From: Polyangiaceae bacterium | GTDB taxonomy: Bacteria; Myxococcota_A; Polyangia; Polyangiales; Polyangiaceae | Reading direction: 5' to 3' | Assembly: GCA_025937835.1 (NCBI GenBank) | Contig: JAICQO010000002.1 | Span: 1 to 64,000 of the forward strand | DNA length: 64,000 nt | In this document: piece after piece, positions 1 through 8,806 of the stretch | How the letters are laid out: each line of letters begins with the position of its first letter | Position numbering within the stretch: the stretch's first letter is position 1 | Program-made: the position numbers and the translations under genes | Notes under the pieces: model-generated | Databases searched by the model: none | What the model saw: only the letters and a program-made list of their open reading frames with translations | Told to the model about the DNA's origin: nothing

Positions 1-914
1 ACCTGGATTCGCCGATCACCGGCCAGCCCGTGGCGTTCCCGGCCGGTGCGGGCGCGATTGCGGACCGGGTGTTCGTCGGCGACCAGGACGGGCGGCTGTG
101 GAAGGTGAACCTCGCCTCCACGAACCCCGCCAACTGGACGATGAACCTGTTCTTCGACACCTACCCGGCGAGCTACGGCAGCGATCCGGCCTTCCCGAAT
201 GGCTACGACGCCGGCCAGCCCATCCAGCTCGCGCCCGTCCTGTCCGTGGACCACGCGGGCGACGTGACCGTCAACGTGGCGACCGGCGATCAGGACACGA
301 TCGGCGCGTCCACCACGATGAAGAACTTCATCTGGTCGCTCACGGAAAAGACCGGCTCCGACCGCACCACCGTGAGCAGCCAGGTCAACTGGTTCAAGGC
401 GCTCACCGGCGGCGAGCGCGTGGTGGGGCCGATGGCGCTCTTCAACAGCGCGCTCTACTTCGCGAGCTACGCGCCGCCCGGCGCCTCGGACTCGGTGTGC
501 AGCAACGGTTCGAGCAAGGTCTGGGGCATGCACTACATCGCGCCGACGACCGGCATCGGCGGCTCGCCCGTGCTCAACAACGGCGGCCTCGCTCAGCTGC
601 CGAGCCTGTCCGGCAAGGTCCAATCGCAGACGGCGGCCGTCGCAACCGGAGACGCTGGCGCGACCATCTACGGCGTCACGATCGCGCAAGAACCGACCTG
701 CATCGGCACGGCCAACACCAGCGGCGGCGACTACATGGGCTACGGCAGCCACACCAACATCACCGACATGGAACCCGGCAAATTCCAGCTCGTGATGCAC
801 ACCGGCAGCGGCGGCACGCAGATCCCGGGCGGCACGGCGCGCGTGACGGCGCTCGATCTCGACGCGCCCGTCAACGCCACGCGCATCGAGTCCTGGGCCG
901 CGCTCGTCGAGTGA
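1..914 (+). CDS. PilY1-like beta-propeller protein, C-terminal part (5' end outside window)
   Basis: The frame is open from the first bases of the window, so this is the last ~304 residues of a longer protein. The segment VFVGDQDGRLWKVNL resembles propeller blades of the PilY1/PilC type IV pilus tip-adhesin family, in which a GD.DG.LWK blade motif repeats; a PQQ-like propeller is the alternative. No membrane segment is visible in the visible part. In the PilY1 family the protein is exported and acts at the pilus tip or in pilus biogenesis. The next gene begins 3 bases after the stop, so the two are probably co-transcribed. The family assignment rests on one clear blade and is moderate. Confidence 0.55.
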   Translation, partial: LDSPITGQPVAFPAGAGAIADRVFVGDQDGRLWKVNLASTNPANWTMNLFFDTYPASYGSDPAFPNGYDAGQPIQLAPVLSVDHAGDVTVNVATGDQDTIGASTTMKNFIWSLTEKTGSDRTTVSSQVNWFKALTGGERVVGPMALFNSALYFASYAPPGASDSVCSNGSSKVWGMHYIAPTTGIGGSPVLNNGGLAQLPSLSGKVQSQTAAVATGDAGATIYGVTIAQEPTCIGTANTSGGDYMGYGSHTNITDMEPGKFQLVMHTGSGGTQIPGGTARVTALDLDAPVNATRIESWAALVE

Positions 915-917
915 GCC

Positions 918-1460
918 ATGACCGCGCTGCTCGCTTCGCTCGGCGTCCGCGCTCGCTCCTGGTCGTGGCTCGTGCTCGCGTGCTCGGCAGCCGCGTGCAA
1001 GAAGCCGCCGCCCCCGGAGGCCGACGTCGTCCCGAGCGCGAGCGTGGCCCGGCCTCCGAGCGACCGGCTGGCGCCGGGTGAGCTCAGTGCGGGCGACGGC
1101 AACGTGTTCGGCTTGCCCGTGCCGCGGGAAATGCAAGTCGCATTGCGCGCTCCCGACTCGGCGCTCGTGGTCGGCGAGGTGGAGCCCGAGGCCGTACGAA
1201 ACTACGTCAAAGATCGGGTCGTCGTGGGTTTCGTCGAAGTCCGTCCCGAGCGCACCGTGTTTCCGGCCGCGCGCATCAAGGACGGCCCGCCCGATCGCGT
1301 CTTCGACATCGACATCAGCCGCGATCAGAAGCTCACCAAGTTGCACATCCGGGACAGCACGCCCGTGGTCCCGCCCCCCGGCCTGAGCGACGCCGAGCGC
1401 TGGCGCCGGGCCGGCTTCACGCCCGACGGCAAGCCGCTCAACCTGAAGCAGCTCGAGTAG
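918..1460 (+). CDS. Putative lipoprotein of unknown function
   Basis: 180 residues. The N-terminus has basic residues, a short hydrophobic stretch and a lipobox-like LVLAC (Cys22), so I infer a lipidated, periplasm-facing protein. A second Cys follows at 27, then a Lys/Pro-rich linker and a soluble domain of about 110 residues that I do not recognise. The ATG lies 3 bases after the stop of the PilY1-like gene, which suggests the two are coupled and may act together at the envelope. No enzyme motif is visible. Confidence 0.6.
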   Translation: MTALLASLGVRARSWSWLVLACSAAACKKPPPPEADVVPSASVARPPSDRLAPGELSAGDGNVFGLPVPREMQVALRAPDSALVVGEVEPEAVRNYVKDRVVVGFVEVRPERTVFPAARIKDGPPDRVFDIDISRDQKLTKLHIRDSTPVVPPPGLSDAERWRRAGFTPDGKPLNLKQLE

Positions 1461-1514
1461 GGCCGAGCCGGCCGACCTCTTGTCTCAGGGGCGCGCCCGG
1501 GCTACGGGCTCGGC

Positions 1515-2615
1515 GTGGACACGTTGAAGACCCCGCTCCACGCGGACCACCTGCGGCTCGGGGCGAAAATGGTGCCCTTCGCCGGCTACGAGATGCCCAT
1601 CCAGTACTCGGGCATCAGCGCCGAGCACCAGGCGGTGCGCACCGCGGCCGGCTTGTTCGACGTCTCGCACATGGGCGAGCTCGAGGTGAAGGGGCCCGGC
1701 GCCGTGGCCTGGGTCGATCGGCTCATCACCAACGACCTGGGCCGGCTCGCCGACAACAAGGCCCTCTACACCTGCGCCTGCAACGAGCGCGGCACGATCC
1801 TCGACGACCTGATCGTGTACAGGAAGAGCGCGGACGACGTGCTCGTGGTCTGCAACGCCTCGAACCGCGAGAAGATCGCGGCGCACTTTTTGGGCCGGCA
1901 GAAGCCGGGCGTGTCGGTGCGCGACGCGAGCGACGACTATGCCCTGCTCGCGCTGCAGGGGCCGCGCGCCTTCGACGTCTGGGAGGCGGCCGGCGGCGAC
2001 CGCGCGCTTCGCGCCTCGCTGCGCTCCTTCCAGTTCGCCCGCACGAACCTCGCCGGCACGGAGCTCACGATCGCCCGCACCGGCTACACCGGTGAAGACG
2101 GCGTCGAGCTCTTCCTCGCGCCGGACCGCGCCAGCAGCGTGTGGAACCGCTTGCTCGAGGCGGGCAAGGCCCAGGGCCTGTCGCCGATCGGCCTCGGCGC
2201 CCGCGACACGCTCCGCCTCGAAGCCAAGCTCGCGCTTTACGGCAACGACATCGACGAGACGACCAATCCGCTCGAGGCGGGGCTCGCCTGGGTCGTCAAG
2301 TTCGAGAAGCCCGATTTTCTAGGCAAGGCCGCGCTGCACGAGATCCGCGCGAGCGGCCTCACGCGCAAGCTGATCGGCTTCGAGATGACCGGCCGCGGCG
2401 TCGGGCGCCACGGCTATCCGTTGCTCGATTCGAGCGGCGCAGCGGTCGGCGTCTGCACCTCCGGCGGGCCCTCGCCGACGCTCGGCAAGGCGATCGGCCT
2501 CGGCTTCCTCCCCTGTGCGCTCGCCGAGGTCGGCACCCCCATCGACGTCGATTGCCGCGGCAAGGCCGTGCCGGCGCGCGTCGTTCCCACGCCCTTCTAC
2601 CGCCGGCCGCGCTGA
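1515..2615 (+). CDS. gcvT: Aminomethyltransferase, T-protein of the glycine cleavage system
   Basis: 366 residues, the usual length. GcvT takes the aminomethyl group from lipoyl-GcvH and passes the one-carbon unit to tetrahydrofolate, releasing ammonia. Family features are present from the start: LKTPLHADH, VPFAGYEMPIQY, GLFDVSHMGE, the folate-site region NDL..L..NKALYT, and the C-terminal GYPLLDSSG...G..TSGG.SPTLGK..GLGF stretch. The start is GTG at 1515, which gives the family N-terminus directly. gcvH follows after 36 bases and gcvPA overlaps gcvH, forming one operon. Confidence 0.96.
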   Translation: MDTLKTPLHADHLRLGAKMVPFAGYEMPIQYSGISAEHQAVRTAAGLFDVSHMGELEVKGPGAVAWVDRLITNDLGRLADNKALYTCACNERGTILDDLIVYRKSADDVLVVCNASNREKIAAHFLGRQKPGVSVRDASDDYALLALQGPRAFDVWEAAGGDRALRASLRSFQFARTNLAGTELTIARTGYTGEDGVELFLAPDRASSVWNRLLEAGKAQGLSPIGLGARDTLRLEAKLALYGNDIDETTNPLEAGLAWVVKFEKPDFLGKAALHEIRASGLTRKLIGFEMTGRGVGRHGYPLLDSSGAAVGVCTSGGPSPTLGKAIGLGFLPCALAEVGTPIDVDCRGKAVPARVVPTPFYRRPR

Positions 2616-2651
2616 GTCGCCGGCCAAAAGAAAAGCTCTGAAAGGACAGCG

Positions 2652-3059
2652 ATGACCACAGCCAAGGAAGTGAAGACCGATCGCAAGTACACCAAGGAGC
2701 ACGAGTGGGCGCTCGCGCAGGGTGACGAGCTCGTGATCGGCATCAGCGCGTTCGCCGTCGATCAGCTCGGGGACATCACCCTGGTCAACCTGGACGTGAA
2801 GCCGGGAGCCACGATCGAAGCGCACCAGACCTTCGGCACGATCGAGAGCGTGAAGACCCTGAGCGATCTGTTCGCTCCGATCAGCGGCACCGTCACTCGC
2901 ATCAACACGGCGCTCGAGAACACGCCCGAGCTCGTCAACGAAGACTGCTGGGACAAGGGCTGGATGATCGCGATCAAGCCGAGCCGCCTGGGCGAAGAGT
3001 CGGCGGAGCTGCTCGACGCGCCGGCGTACGAGGCCCACGTCCAAGCCTCGAGTCATTGA
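2652..3059 (+). CDS. gcvH: Glycine cleavage H-protein (lipoyl carrier)
   Basis: 135 residues. GcvH carries the aminomethyl intermediate between P- and T-proteins on a lipoyl-lysine arm. The lipoylation site is the ESVK sequence, Lys68, inside the expected TFGTIESVKTLSDLFAPISG context, and the C-terminal WM..I.P element is present. A good ribosome site (AAAGGA) stands just before the ATG. The stop codon overlaps the next start (TGATG), so translation is coupled to gcvPA. Confidence 0.97.
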   Translation: MTTAKEVKTDRKYTKEHEWALAQGDELVIGISAFAVDQLGDITLVNLDVKPGATIEAHQTFGTIESVKTLSDLFAPISGTVTRINTALENTPELVNEDCWDKGWMIAIKPSRLGEESAELLDAPAYEAHVQASSH

Positions 3060-4414
3060 TGCGCTACCTGCCGCACACCGAGGCCGAAATCGGGGAGATG
3101 CTCGAGGTCGTCGGGCTGTCCTCGCTCGACGACCTGTTCCGGACGGTCCCGCCGAGCGCGCGCTTCAGCGGCGCGCTCGCGGTCGAGCCGGCGCTCGACG
3201 AAGCCGAGCTGATGACGCACCTGCGCGAGCTCGCGGACAAGAACCCGGGCGCTCGCTACCTGAGCTTCCTCGGCGCCGGCATGTACGCGCACCACGTGCC
3301 GCCCGCCGTCGATCAGCTGCTGCTCCGGAGCGAATTCTACACGGCCTACACCCCGTATCAGCCCGAGGTGTCGCAGGGCACGTTGCAGGCGATCTGGGAG
3401 TTCCAGACGATCGTGAGCGAGCTTTACGGGCTGCCGCTCGCGAACGCCAGCATCTACGACGGCGCGAGCTCTGCCGCCGAAGGCGCGCTGATGGCCTGCC
3501 GCCTCACCAAGCGCTCGCGCGTGGTGGTGAGCCAGTGCGTGCACCCGGACTATCGCGCTACCGTCCGCACCTATCTGAGCGGCCGCGACGACGCCACCGT
3601 GGTCGAGGTTCCGGTCGGCGCGGACGGCCGCGCGGACGCCGCCGCGCTCGCCGCCGCGCTGGACGCCGAGAGCGCCGCGCTGCTGGTCGGTTACCCGAGC
3701 TTCTTCGGCCCGCTCAACGACCTGCCCGTGCTCGCGGCGCTCGCCCACGAAAAGGGCGCGCTCCTGGTCGCGGCCAACAGCGAGCCCTACGCGCTCGCGC
3801 TCGCGGAGTCCCCGGGCGCGCTGGGCGCCGACATCGCCGTCGGCGAGGGCCAGCCGATCGCCTGCCCGCCGCAGCTCGGCGGCCCGGGCGTGGGCCTGTT
3901 CGCCTGCAAGGGCGATCGCCAGTTCTTGCAGCAGCTGCCGGGGCGCATCTGCGGCGAGACGGTCGACGCCAATGGCCAGCGCGGCTACGTGCTCACGCTC
4001 TCGACTCGCGAGCAACACATCCGCCGCGAGCGCGCCACCAGCAACATCTGCACGAACCAGGGGCTGATCGCGCTCGCGCTCACGATCCGCATGAGCTTGC
4101 TCGGCAAGAGCGGCTTCGTCGCCGTCGCCGAGCGCTGCCTCGCCAAGGCTCGCTACCTCGAGCAAGCCATCCTCGCGCTTCCGGGTTACTCGCGTGGCTT
4201 CTCGGAGGCCCCGTATTTCAATGAATTCGCGGTTCGCGTCCGCGGCGGCAGCGCGGCGCGCGTGGTCGAAGCGCTCGAAGCCCGAGGCATCGTCGCCGGC
4301 TTCGATCTCGGCCGCGTATCTGCCGATTTCGCCGATCGCCTGCTGATCGCCGTCACCGAGAACCACCGCCGTCAGGATCTCGATCGGCTCGTCTCCGCAC
4401 TGGGCGAGCTCTGA
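3059..4414 (+). CDS. gcvPA: Glycine dehydrogenase (decarboxylating) subunit 1
   Basis: 451 residues, the size of the split P-protein alpha subunit. It begins MRYLPHTEAEI.EML as in the family, and shows the central GA.MYAHHVPPAVDQ and YTPYQPEVSQGTLQ motifs. With subunit 2 it decarboxylates glycine and loads the aminomethyl group on GcvH. I chose the ATG at 3059, which overlaps the gcvH stop by one base, over a TTG one codon upstream. The PLP-lysine subunit (GcvPB) is not encoded next to it: the following gene is convergent and unrelated, so gcvPB must lie elsewhere. Confidence 0.95.
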   Translation: MRYLPHTEAEIGEMLEVVGLSSLDDLFRTVPPSARFSGALAVEPALDEAELMTHLRELADKNPGARYLSFLGAGMYAHHVPPAVDQLLLRSEFYTAYTPYQPEVSQGTLQAIWEFQTIVSELYGLPLANASIYDGASSAAEGALMACRLTKRSRVVVSQCVHPDYRATVRTYLSGRDDATVVEVPVGADGRADAAALAAALDAESAALLVGYPSFFGPLNDLPVLAALAHEKGALLVAANSEPYALALAESPGALGADIAVGEGQPIACPPQLGGPGVGLFACKGDRQFLQQLPGRICGETVDANGQRGYVLTLSTREQHIRRERATSNICTNQGLIALALTIRMSLLGKSGFVAVAERCLAKARYLEQAILALPGYSRGFSEAPYFNEFAVRVRGGSAARVVEALEARGIVAGFDLGRVSADFADRLLIAVTENHRRQDLDRLVSALGEL

Positions 4415-4424
4415 GAAGCCGAAG

Positions 4425-4973
4425 CTAGCGCGGGCCGCGCCCCTGCTCGTCGGTTGCGTGGGGGTTCGGGAACCAGTTGGTGCCGTCGGTCCGGTACACA
4501 GTGAGGCGCGCGAAATCGAGCCCTAGGGTCAGCGTCGCGAAGCGGGTGTCGTTCGTGCCCATGCCGGCGCTGGCGCTCAAGGTGATGCCCCAGGGCGCGC
4601 CGAGCACCAGTGAGCCGAGGCCGCCGGCGGATTTCTCACCCCAGAACCGCTCGTAGCCGCCCGCGTCGATGGCGAAGCCGAACCCGCCCTGGACGAAGCC
4701 CCGCGTGGCCCCGCGGAACAGCAGCGCGAGGTCGCTCCCCTCACCGAAGATCGGCTGCACGCGAAGCAGCCCGCCGAAGACCACGCTGCCGGGCGGCGTA
4801 CCGAGGCCAGTCTCGAGCTGCAGCGTGTAACGTTCCCGCCCGCCCTCGTCGAGCCACGCAGGGCCGAAGCCGGCGTAGACCCAGGACGACACGTCGGCCC
4901 GCGCCGACCCGGAAAAACCGAGGCTGGCCGCCACGGCTGCCAGAGCTACCGACCATCGAACGATCCGGTTCAC
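4425..4973 (-). CDS. Secreted hypothetical protein, possible small beta-barrel
   Basis: 182 residues with a typical signal peptide: NRIVR, a hydrophobic core, and a likely cut after SARA (residues 23-26). The mature part is rich in Gly and in alternating hydrophobic strands (GFGFAIDAGGYERFW, GITLSASAGMG), which suggests an outer-membrane or periplasmic beta protein. No catalytic motif is seen. The start is GTG. It converges on gcvPA, with only 10 bases between the stops, and stands alone on its strand. I do not recognise the family. Confidence 0.6.
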   Translation of the reverse strand: MNRIVRWSVALAAVAASLGFSGSARADVSSWVYAGFGPAWLDEGGRERYTLQLETGLGTPPGSVVFGGLLRVQPIFGEGSDLALLFRGATRGFVQGGFGFAIDAGGYERFWGEKSAGGLGSLVLGAPWGITLSASAGMGTNDTRFATLTLGLDFARLTVYRTDGTNWFPNPHATDEQGRGPR

Positions 4974-5062
4974 GGGCGCCCGGGTACCACGGATCAGCCA
5001 GGGGCGGGAGGTCGGGCTCGCGCGAAAGCGACGAGACGCTCGCCGGAGCGCCGCCGACCCGC

Positions 5063-6193
5063 CTACGGCAAGGCCGGAACGGCCTCGGGGACCACTTTGG
5101 AGGCGTTCCGCTGGGCCCGGGAGGCGACCGCGAACGGCACCTTTTCGAGGGCCGCGTCGGCGCGGTTCGAGACCGCGAACAGGTAAGCGTCGAGCACGTA
5201 GTGGATGAGCAGGCAGCTCAAGACGCCCATGTAGTAGTACTGATTGAAGGTGATCCCGAGCGGGTCGGCCTTGGCGATGCCGACCACCACGCCGAACAAG
5301 ACCACGGTCGTCAAGCTCACCGCGCCGTAGAACCGGAACGCCGGGGCGCCCGAGCCGCTCAACGAGCGCACGAAGGGCGAGTCGATGAGCCCCATGTCCT
5401 TGCGCACCTTCTGCACGTACCAGACGATGCCCAGGTACTGGATCGAGTGCCAGGTGTTCACGGCCTGGAACGACAGCTCGAGCCGGGTCCCCGAGGCCGC
5501 GATCGGCGCGCAGAAGCCGACCACGGTCGTGACGCCGATCAGGACCGTCTTCGGCACGTTCAAGATACCCTGACGCTGCTCACGCACGGTCTTCACCAGC
5601 CAGGCGACGAGCAGCACGGAGAAGCTGACCCACACGAGCCAGTAGGTTGCCGGCACCATCAAGAACGGCGGGATCAGGATCTCCACGTCCCCCAACATGA
5701 ACTGGCTATTTACCAGCTTGTAGGAAGCGACCGGGTAAATGCAAATCATCAACAGCCCGTAGTCCACGAGCCGTGACCAGAAGCTCTCGGGCAGCCCCTG
5801 CCGGCGCCGATACACGTCCGCCAGGAACGCGTTCTGCTGCAGCACGTGCAGCGAGGCCGCGAAGATGAACACGCTCAGCAGGATCTGGAAGTTCACGAGC
5901 GTCCAGAACACGACGAACGCCGGCACCAGGATCGTCGCGGCGACCAGCATCCAGCGCCGCTCGCGCCGGAACTTCGGATCGAAGTAGGTAGCCAGATAGG
6001 TGGAGAACAGGTGCGGACCGCCGATCAGCGCCGTGACACCCAGGTTGATGACGTCGGAAGAGACACCCTTCCAGACGAGGAGCAGCACGACCGGAACGAC
6101 CAGCGCGCTCGCGATCAACCAACCCATGTCCCACCCCGGACTCTGTATCCAAACGTCCCGTTCCGATCGAGATCCCGTCAAGGCGATGCTCAT
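5063..6193 (-). CDS. Multi-pass membrane protein with histidine motifs, function unknown
   Basis: 376 residues with about eight hydrophobic helices. Histidines sit at or near helix ends in motif-like settings: GGPHLFSTY, LHVLQQNAF, NTWHSIQYL and HYVLDAYLF. This arrangement recalls integral-membrane metalloenzymes or haem/metal-binding membrane proteins, but I cannot name a family. A strong ribosome site (TAGGAGG, 6 bases before ATG) supports the start at 6193. It is a single-gene unit between the convergent gcv region and the DUF3501 gene, 84 bases downstream of the latter. Confidence 0.65.
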   Translation of the reverse strand: MSIALTGSRSERDVWIQSPGWDMGWLIASALVVPVVLLLVWKGVSSDVINLGVTALIGGPHLFSTYLATYFDPKFRRERRWMLVAATILVPAFVVFWTLVNFQILLSVFIFAASLHVLQQNAFLADVYRRRQGLPESFWSRLVDYGLLMICIYPVASYKLVNSQFMLGDVEILIPPFLMVPATYWLVWVSFSVLLVAWLVKTVREQRQGILNVPKTVLIGVTTVVGFCAPIAASGTRLELSFQAVNTWHSIQYLGIVWYVQKVRKDMGLIDSPFVRSLSGSGAPAFRFYGAVSLTTVVLFGVVVGIAKADPLGITFNQYYYMGVLSCLLIHYVLDAYLFAVSNRADAALEKVPFAVASRAQRNASKVVPEAVPALP

Positions 6194-6277
6194 GCAAGCC
6201 TCCTACAAGAAGTCGTCTCACTCGTGCCACAAACACCGAGAGAATGCGAGAGCTTGCCGCGCTTTCGAACGAGCCGG

Positions 6278-6853
6278 TCAGCCGAGATCGGCGCGCAAGC
6301 TCGCGAGCGTCTGGCTCGGAAGCGCGATTTCTGCGCGGTACTCGGGGTGCTCGACGCCCAGGACCACGCTCGCCCCGGCGCGCGAAAGGGCCCTCTCGCC
6401 CGCCTCGCCGATCACGAATTTCACGTAATGCACCGCCATGGTTCGCGACGGATCGGTGCCACGCGTGTCCGGAAGCAGCCGCGCGCGCACGCCGTCGATG
6501 GCGAGGTAGAACTTGTCCTCGATGCCGACGAGCCGGACCATCATGCGCTCGCGCTCCGCGGCGTCCGGATACTCGATGAACACCGTCGCCGACAGCTCTC
6601 CCGCGCCGGGCACGAGCTCGTTGTAGGTGGCGAGCTCGTGCGCAATAGCACCCTCCTGGGTGATGCGCTCGGTGCGCAGCATCTCCTGCACCTGGAACAG
6701 CACGGTGTCGTGGTTCTCGAAGAGCAGCGTCATGTTGTCGCCGAGCGGCACGTAGCGAGCGCGCTTGTCAGCCAGGATTCTGGCTCGGAATCGCTCCCGC
6801 ACCGCCTCGTACGCACCGAGCTCCAGGAGCTCGTCTCTCGCGACTGGTTTCAT
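6278..6853 (-). CDS. DUF3501 family protein
   Basis: 191 residues starting MKPVARDELLELGAYE. The text matches the DUF3501 family as I know it (DNMTLLFENHDTVLFQVQEMLRTERI, then a HYVKF strand). These proteins are usually encoded next to a heterodisulfide-reductase-like Fe-S protein and a rubrerythrin, exactly as here, but their biochemical role is not established. The frame stays open upstream; the ATG at 6853, 8 bases after the stop of the Fe-S gene and preceded by GAGG, is the supported start. A role in peroxide or redox defence is inferred from context only. Confidence 0.88.
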   Translation of the reverse strand: MKPVARDELLELGAYEAVRERFRARILADKRARYVPLGDNMTLLFENHDTVLFQVQEMLRTERITQEGAIAHELATYNELVPGAGELSATVFIEYPDAAERERMMVRLVGIEDKFYLAIDGVRARLLPDTRGTDPSRTMAVHYVKFVIGEAGERALSRAGASVVLGVEHPEYRAEIALPSQTLASLRADLG

Positions 6854-6861
6854 CGGATGCC

Positions 6862-8196
6862 TCAGCGAAGCTCGATGCCGTAGGCCTCGACCAGGAGCTC
6901 TACCGGGTGACGAGCAGCGCGCCCGGACATCTTCTTCACGCGCAGCGCGGCGAGGCTGCAATCGGTGACGACGCCCACCTCCCCTTCCTCCGACCCTCGC
7001 TCGATCTCCGAGCCGAGCCGCGACGCGTAGCGCTCGCCCTCGGCGTAGAACTCCGCCTTCATGCCCCAGGTGCCGTCGACCGCCGAGCAGCGCTCGATGA
7101 TCCGCACCTCGGTGTCGGGCGCCTGCGACAGCACGCGCGCTCCCGGTATCGCGATCTTCTGCGCGCGCAGGTGACACGCGGCGTGATAGGCGAGCTTGCC
7201 GAGGCCGCTCTGGAAAGCCCGGTTCAGCTCGCCTTTTTGCCGGAGTTTGTCGAAAAATTCCATGAGATCGAGGGCGGCCGCCGCGACCTCCCTCGCCTCG
7301 GGCGTGCCGAGGTAAGCGGGCCATTCTTTCTTGAGCGTGTAGCCGCAGGTCGGACCGGGCACGACGATCCTTCGGCCCTCTCGCACGAACGGCAAGAGCA
7401 GCTCGACATTTTTCTGCATCTTGCGCTTGGCAGCTTCGACGTCGCCGCCGTCGAGGTTCGGCATGCCGCAGCAAACCAGCTCTTCGAGCACCGCCACGGA
7501 GTAGCCGTTCTTCTCGAGCGCCAGCACGGCCGCGCTCGGCACCTCCGGGAAGTGATGCTCGCCGTAGCAAGTGCCGAACAGCACGACCTCGCCCGCGGCG
7601 CCCGCCTCGGCGAGCGGCTCGTGCTGCTCGAACCAGCGCGTGAAGCGCTGCTCCGCGAAGGTCGGCAGCGGGAACTCGGCCGAGATACCGGTGACCTTCT
7701 CGGCGACCTTGCGCGCCAGGCGATTTGCGTTGACCAGGTTGGCTAGCCGAGCCGGCGGCCCGCTCCCGAGCGCGCCCAACGTACCCGGCTCCCCGAGCAG
7801 CCTGTCGACCAGCGGGACCCCTTCACGCCGCGAGCGCACGGCCTTCTCGCGCGCCATCAGTCGGGGAAAGTCGAGCGCTTCGTAGGCCCCCTCGTCGGGC
7901 GTGTACGGGCATTTGATGTAGCAGAGCTTGCACTGCCAGCAGTGGTCGGTGACCGCGCGCACCGTCTTCTCGGTCACGGTCTCGGCGCCGTGCGCGCGCC
8001 CCGCTTCGATCTCGCGGTCGACCGCCTCGAACAGGATCGGGAAGGAGCCGCAGTACGTCACGCACATGCGGCAGTCCTGGCAGATCTGGTACGTGCGGAT
8101 CAGCTCGCCTTCCAGATCCCGTTCGTCCCAGTAACGCGGGTCGTTCGGATCGAAGGCAGGCGGACGCAGTGGTGCTCTGGTCGGCAGGCGGCTCAT
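6862..8196 (-). CDS. Heterodisulfide reductase-related Fe-S oxidoreductase (GlpC/HdrD-like)
   Basis: 444 residues. Two ferredoxin-type CxxCxxCxxxC(P) clusters are clear: Cys39/42/45/49 and Cys86/89/92/96, enough for two 4Fe-4S centres. The C-terminal half carries the CCG-type domain pieces [10 protein letters not shown] and [16 protein letters not shown]. In this family such proteins pass electrons to or from a partner, often membrane quinones or a flavoprotein. It sits between the rubrerythrin and DUF3501 genes, a pairing that suggests electron supply for peroxide reduction. That role is inference; the Fe-S clusters are directly visible. Confidence 0.9.
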   Translation of the reverse strand: MSRLPTRAPLRPPAFDPNDPRYWDERDLEGELIRTYQICQDCRMCVTYCGSFPILFEAVDREIEAGRAHGAETVTEKTVRAVTDHCWQCKLCYIKCPYTPDEGAYEALDFPRLMAREKAVRSRREGVPLVDRLLGEPGTLGALGSGPPARLANLVNANRLARKVAEKVTGISAEFPLPTFAEQRFTRWFEQHEPLAEAGAAGEVVLFGTCYGEHHFPEVPSAAVLALEKNGYSVAVLEELVCCGMPNLDGGDVEAAKRKMQKNVELLLPFVREGRRIVVPGPTCGYTLKKEWPAYLGTPEAREVAAAALDLMEFFDKLRQKGELNRAFQSGLGKLAYHAACHLRAQKIAIPGARVLSQAPDTEVRIIERCSAVDGTWGMKAEFYAEGERYASRLGSEIERGSEEGEVGVVTDCSLAALRVKKMSGRAARHPVELLVEAYGIELR

Positions 8197-8272
8197 GGCT
8201 GGCTTTCCGTTGGCCGATCAGCGGGCGGGACAGCCGACGAAGCCCGTGCGGTCCCGCCCCCGATCCGGCGCG

Positions 8273-8692
8273 CTACCCGAGCTCCTTCGCCGCCTTGTCG
8301 AAGCGGCCCGCGTGGCTCTTCTCTGCCTTGGCGAGCGTCTCGAACCACTCGGCGATCTCGCCGAAGCCCTCGTCGCGGGCGGTCTTCGCGAAACCCGGGT
8401 ACATGGTCTGGTACTCGTAGGTCTCGCCGGCCACGGCGCTCTTCAAATTCTTGAGCGTGTCGCCGATCGGTTGACCCGTCGCCGGATCGCCCACCTGCTT
8501 CAAGAAGTCGAGGTGACCGTGCGCGTGCCCGGTCTCACCGTCCGCCGTGTCCTTGAACAGGCCCGCGACCTCCGGGTAGCCCTCGATGTCCGCCACCTTC
8601 GCGAAGTACAGGTAGCGGCGGTTCGCCTGCGACTCGCCAGCGAAGGCTTCTTTCAGGTGTTCGTGGGTTTTGGTTCCTTCGAGCTTGGGCAT
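8273..8692 (-). CDS. Rubrerythrin-family diiron protein without rubredoxin domain
   Basis: 139 residues forming only the four-helix ferritin-like domain. The metal ligands stand out: Glu20 (AGESQAN), Glu53xxHis56 (ETGH), Glu90 and Glu93 (GETYEY), and Glu124xxHis127 (EKSH). Rubrerythrins reduce hydrogen peroxide at a diiron site; this one lacks the C-terminal Cys4 rubredoxin domain and so needs another electron donor. The Fe-S protein encoded 76 bases downstream is a candidate. The start at 8692 is fixed by GGAGG 5 bases before the ATG; an in-frame upstream extension has no such site. Confidence 0.93.
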   Translation of the reverse strand: MPKLEGTKTHEHLKEAFAGESQANRRYLYFAKVADIEGYPEVAGLFKDTADGETGHAHGHLDFLKQVGDPATGQPIGDTLKNLKSAVAGETYEYQTMYPGFAKTARDEGFGEIAEWFETLAKAEKSHAGRFDKAAKELG

Positions 8693-8806
8693 CGTGACCT
8701 CCGTGCGAAACCCGTGCGGGTCGCCACTTGGGCGCACTAGAATTCCGGCGAATTCACCCGCGGTCAAGCTCCCTCGGCCGCGCGCGCCTGCTCGAATCGT
8801 TTCGGT

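Noticed and set aside
3053-4366. Open frame antisense to gcvPA
   Set aside because: Composition is typical of a codon shadow and the opposite strand encodes an unmistakable GcvPA.
6278-7570. Extended form of the DUF3501 gene reaching back into the Fe-S gene
   Set aside because: The upstream part is out of frame with the Fe-S protein and Arg-rich; ATG 6853 has a ribosome site and the family N-terminus.
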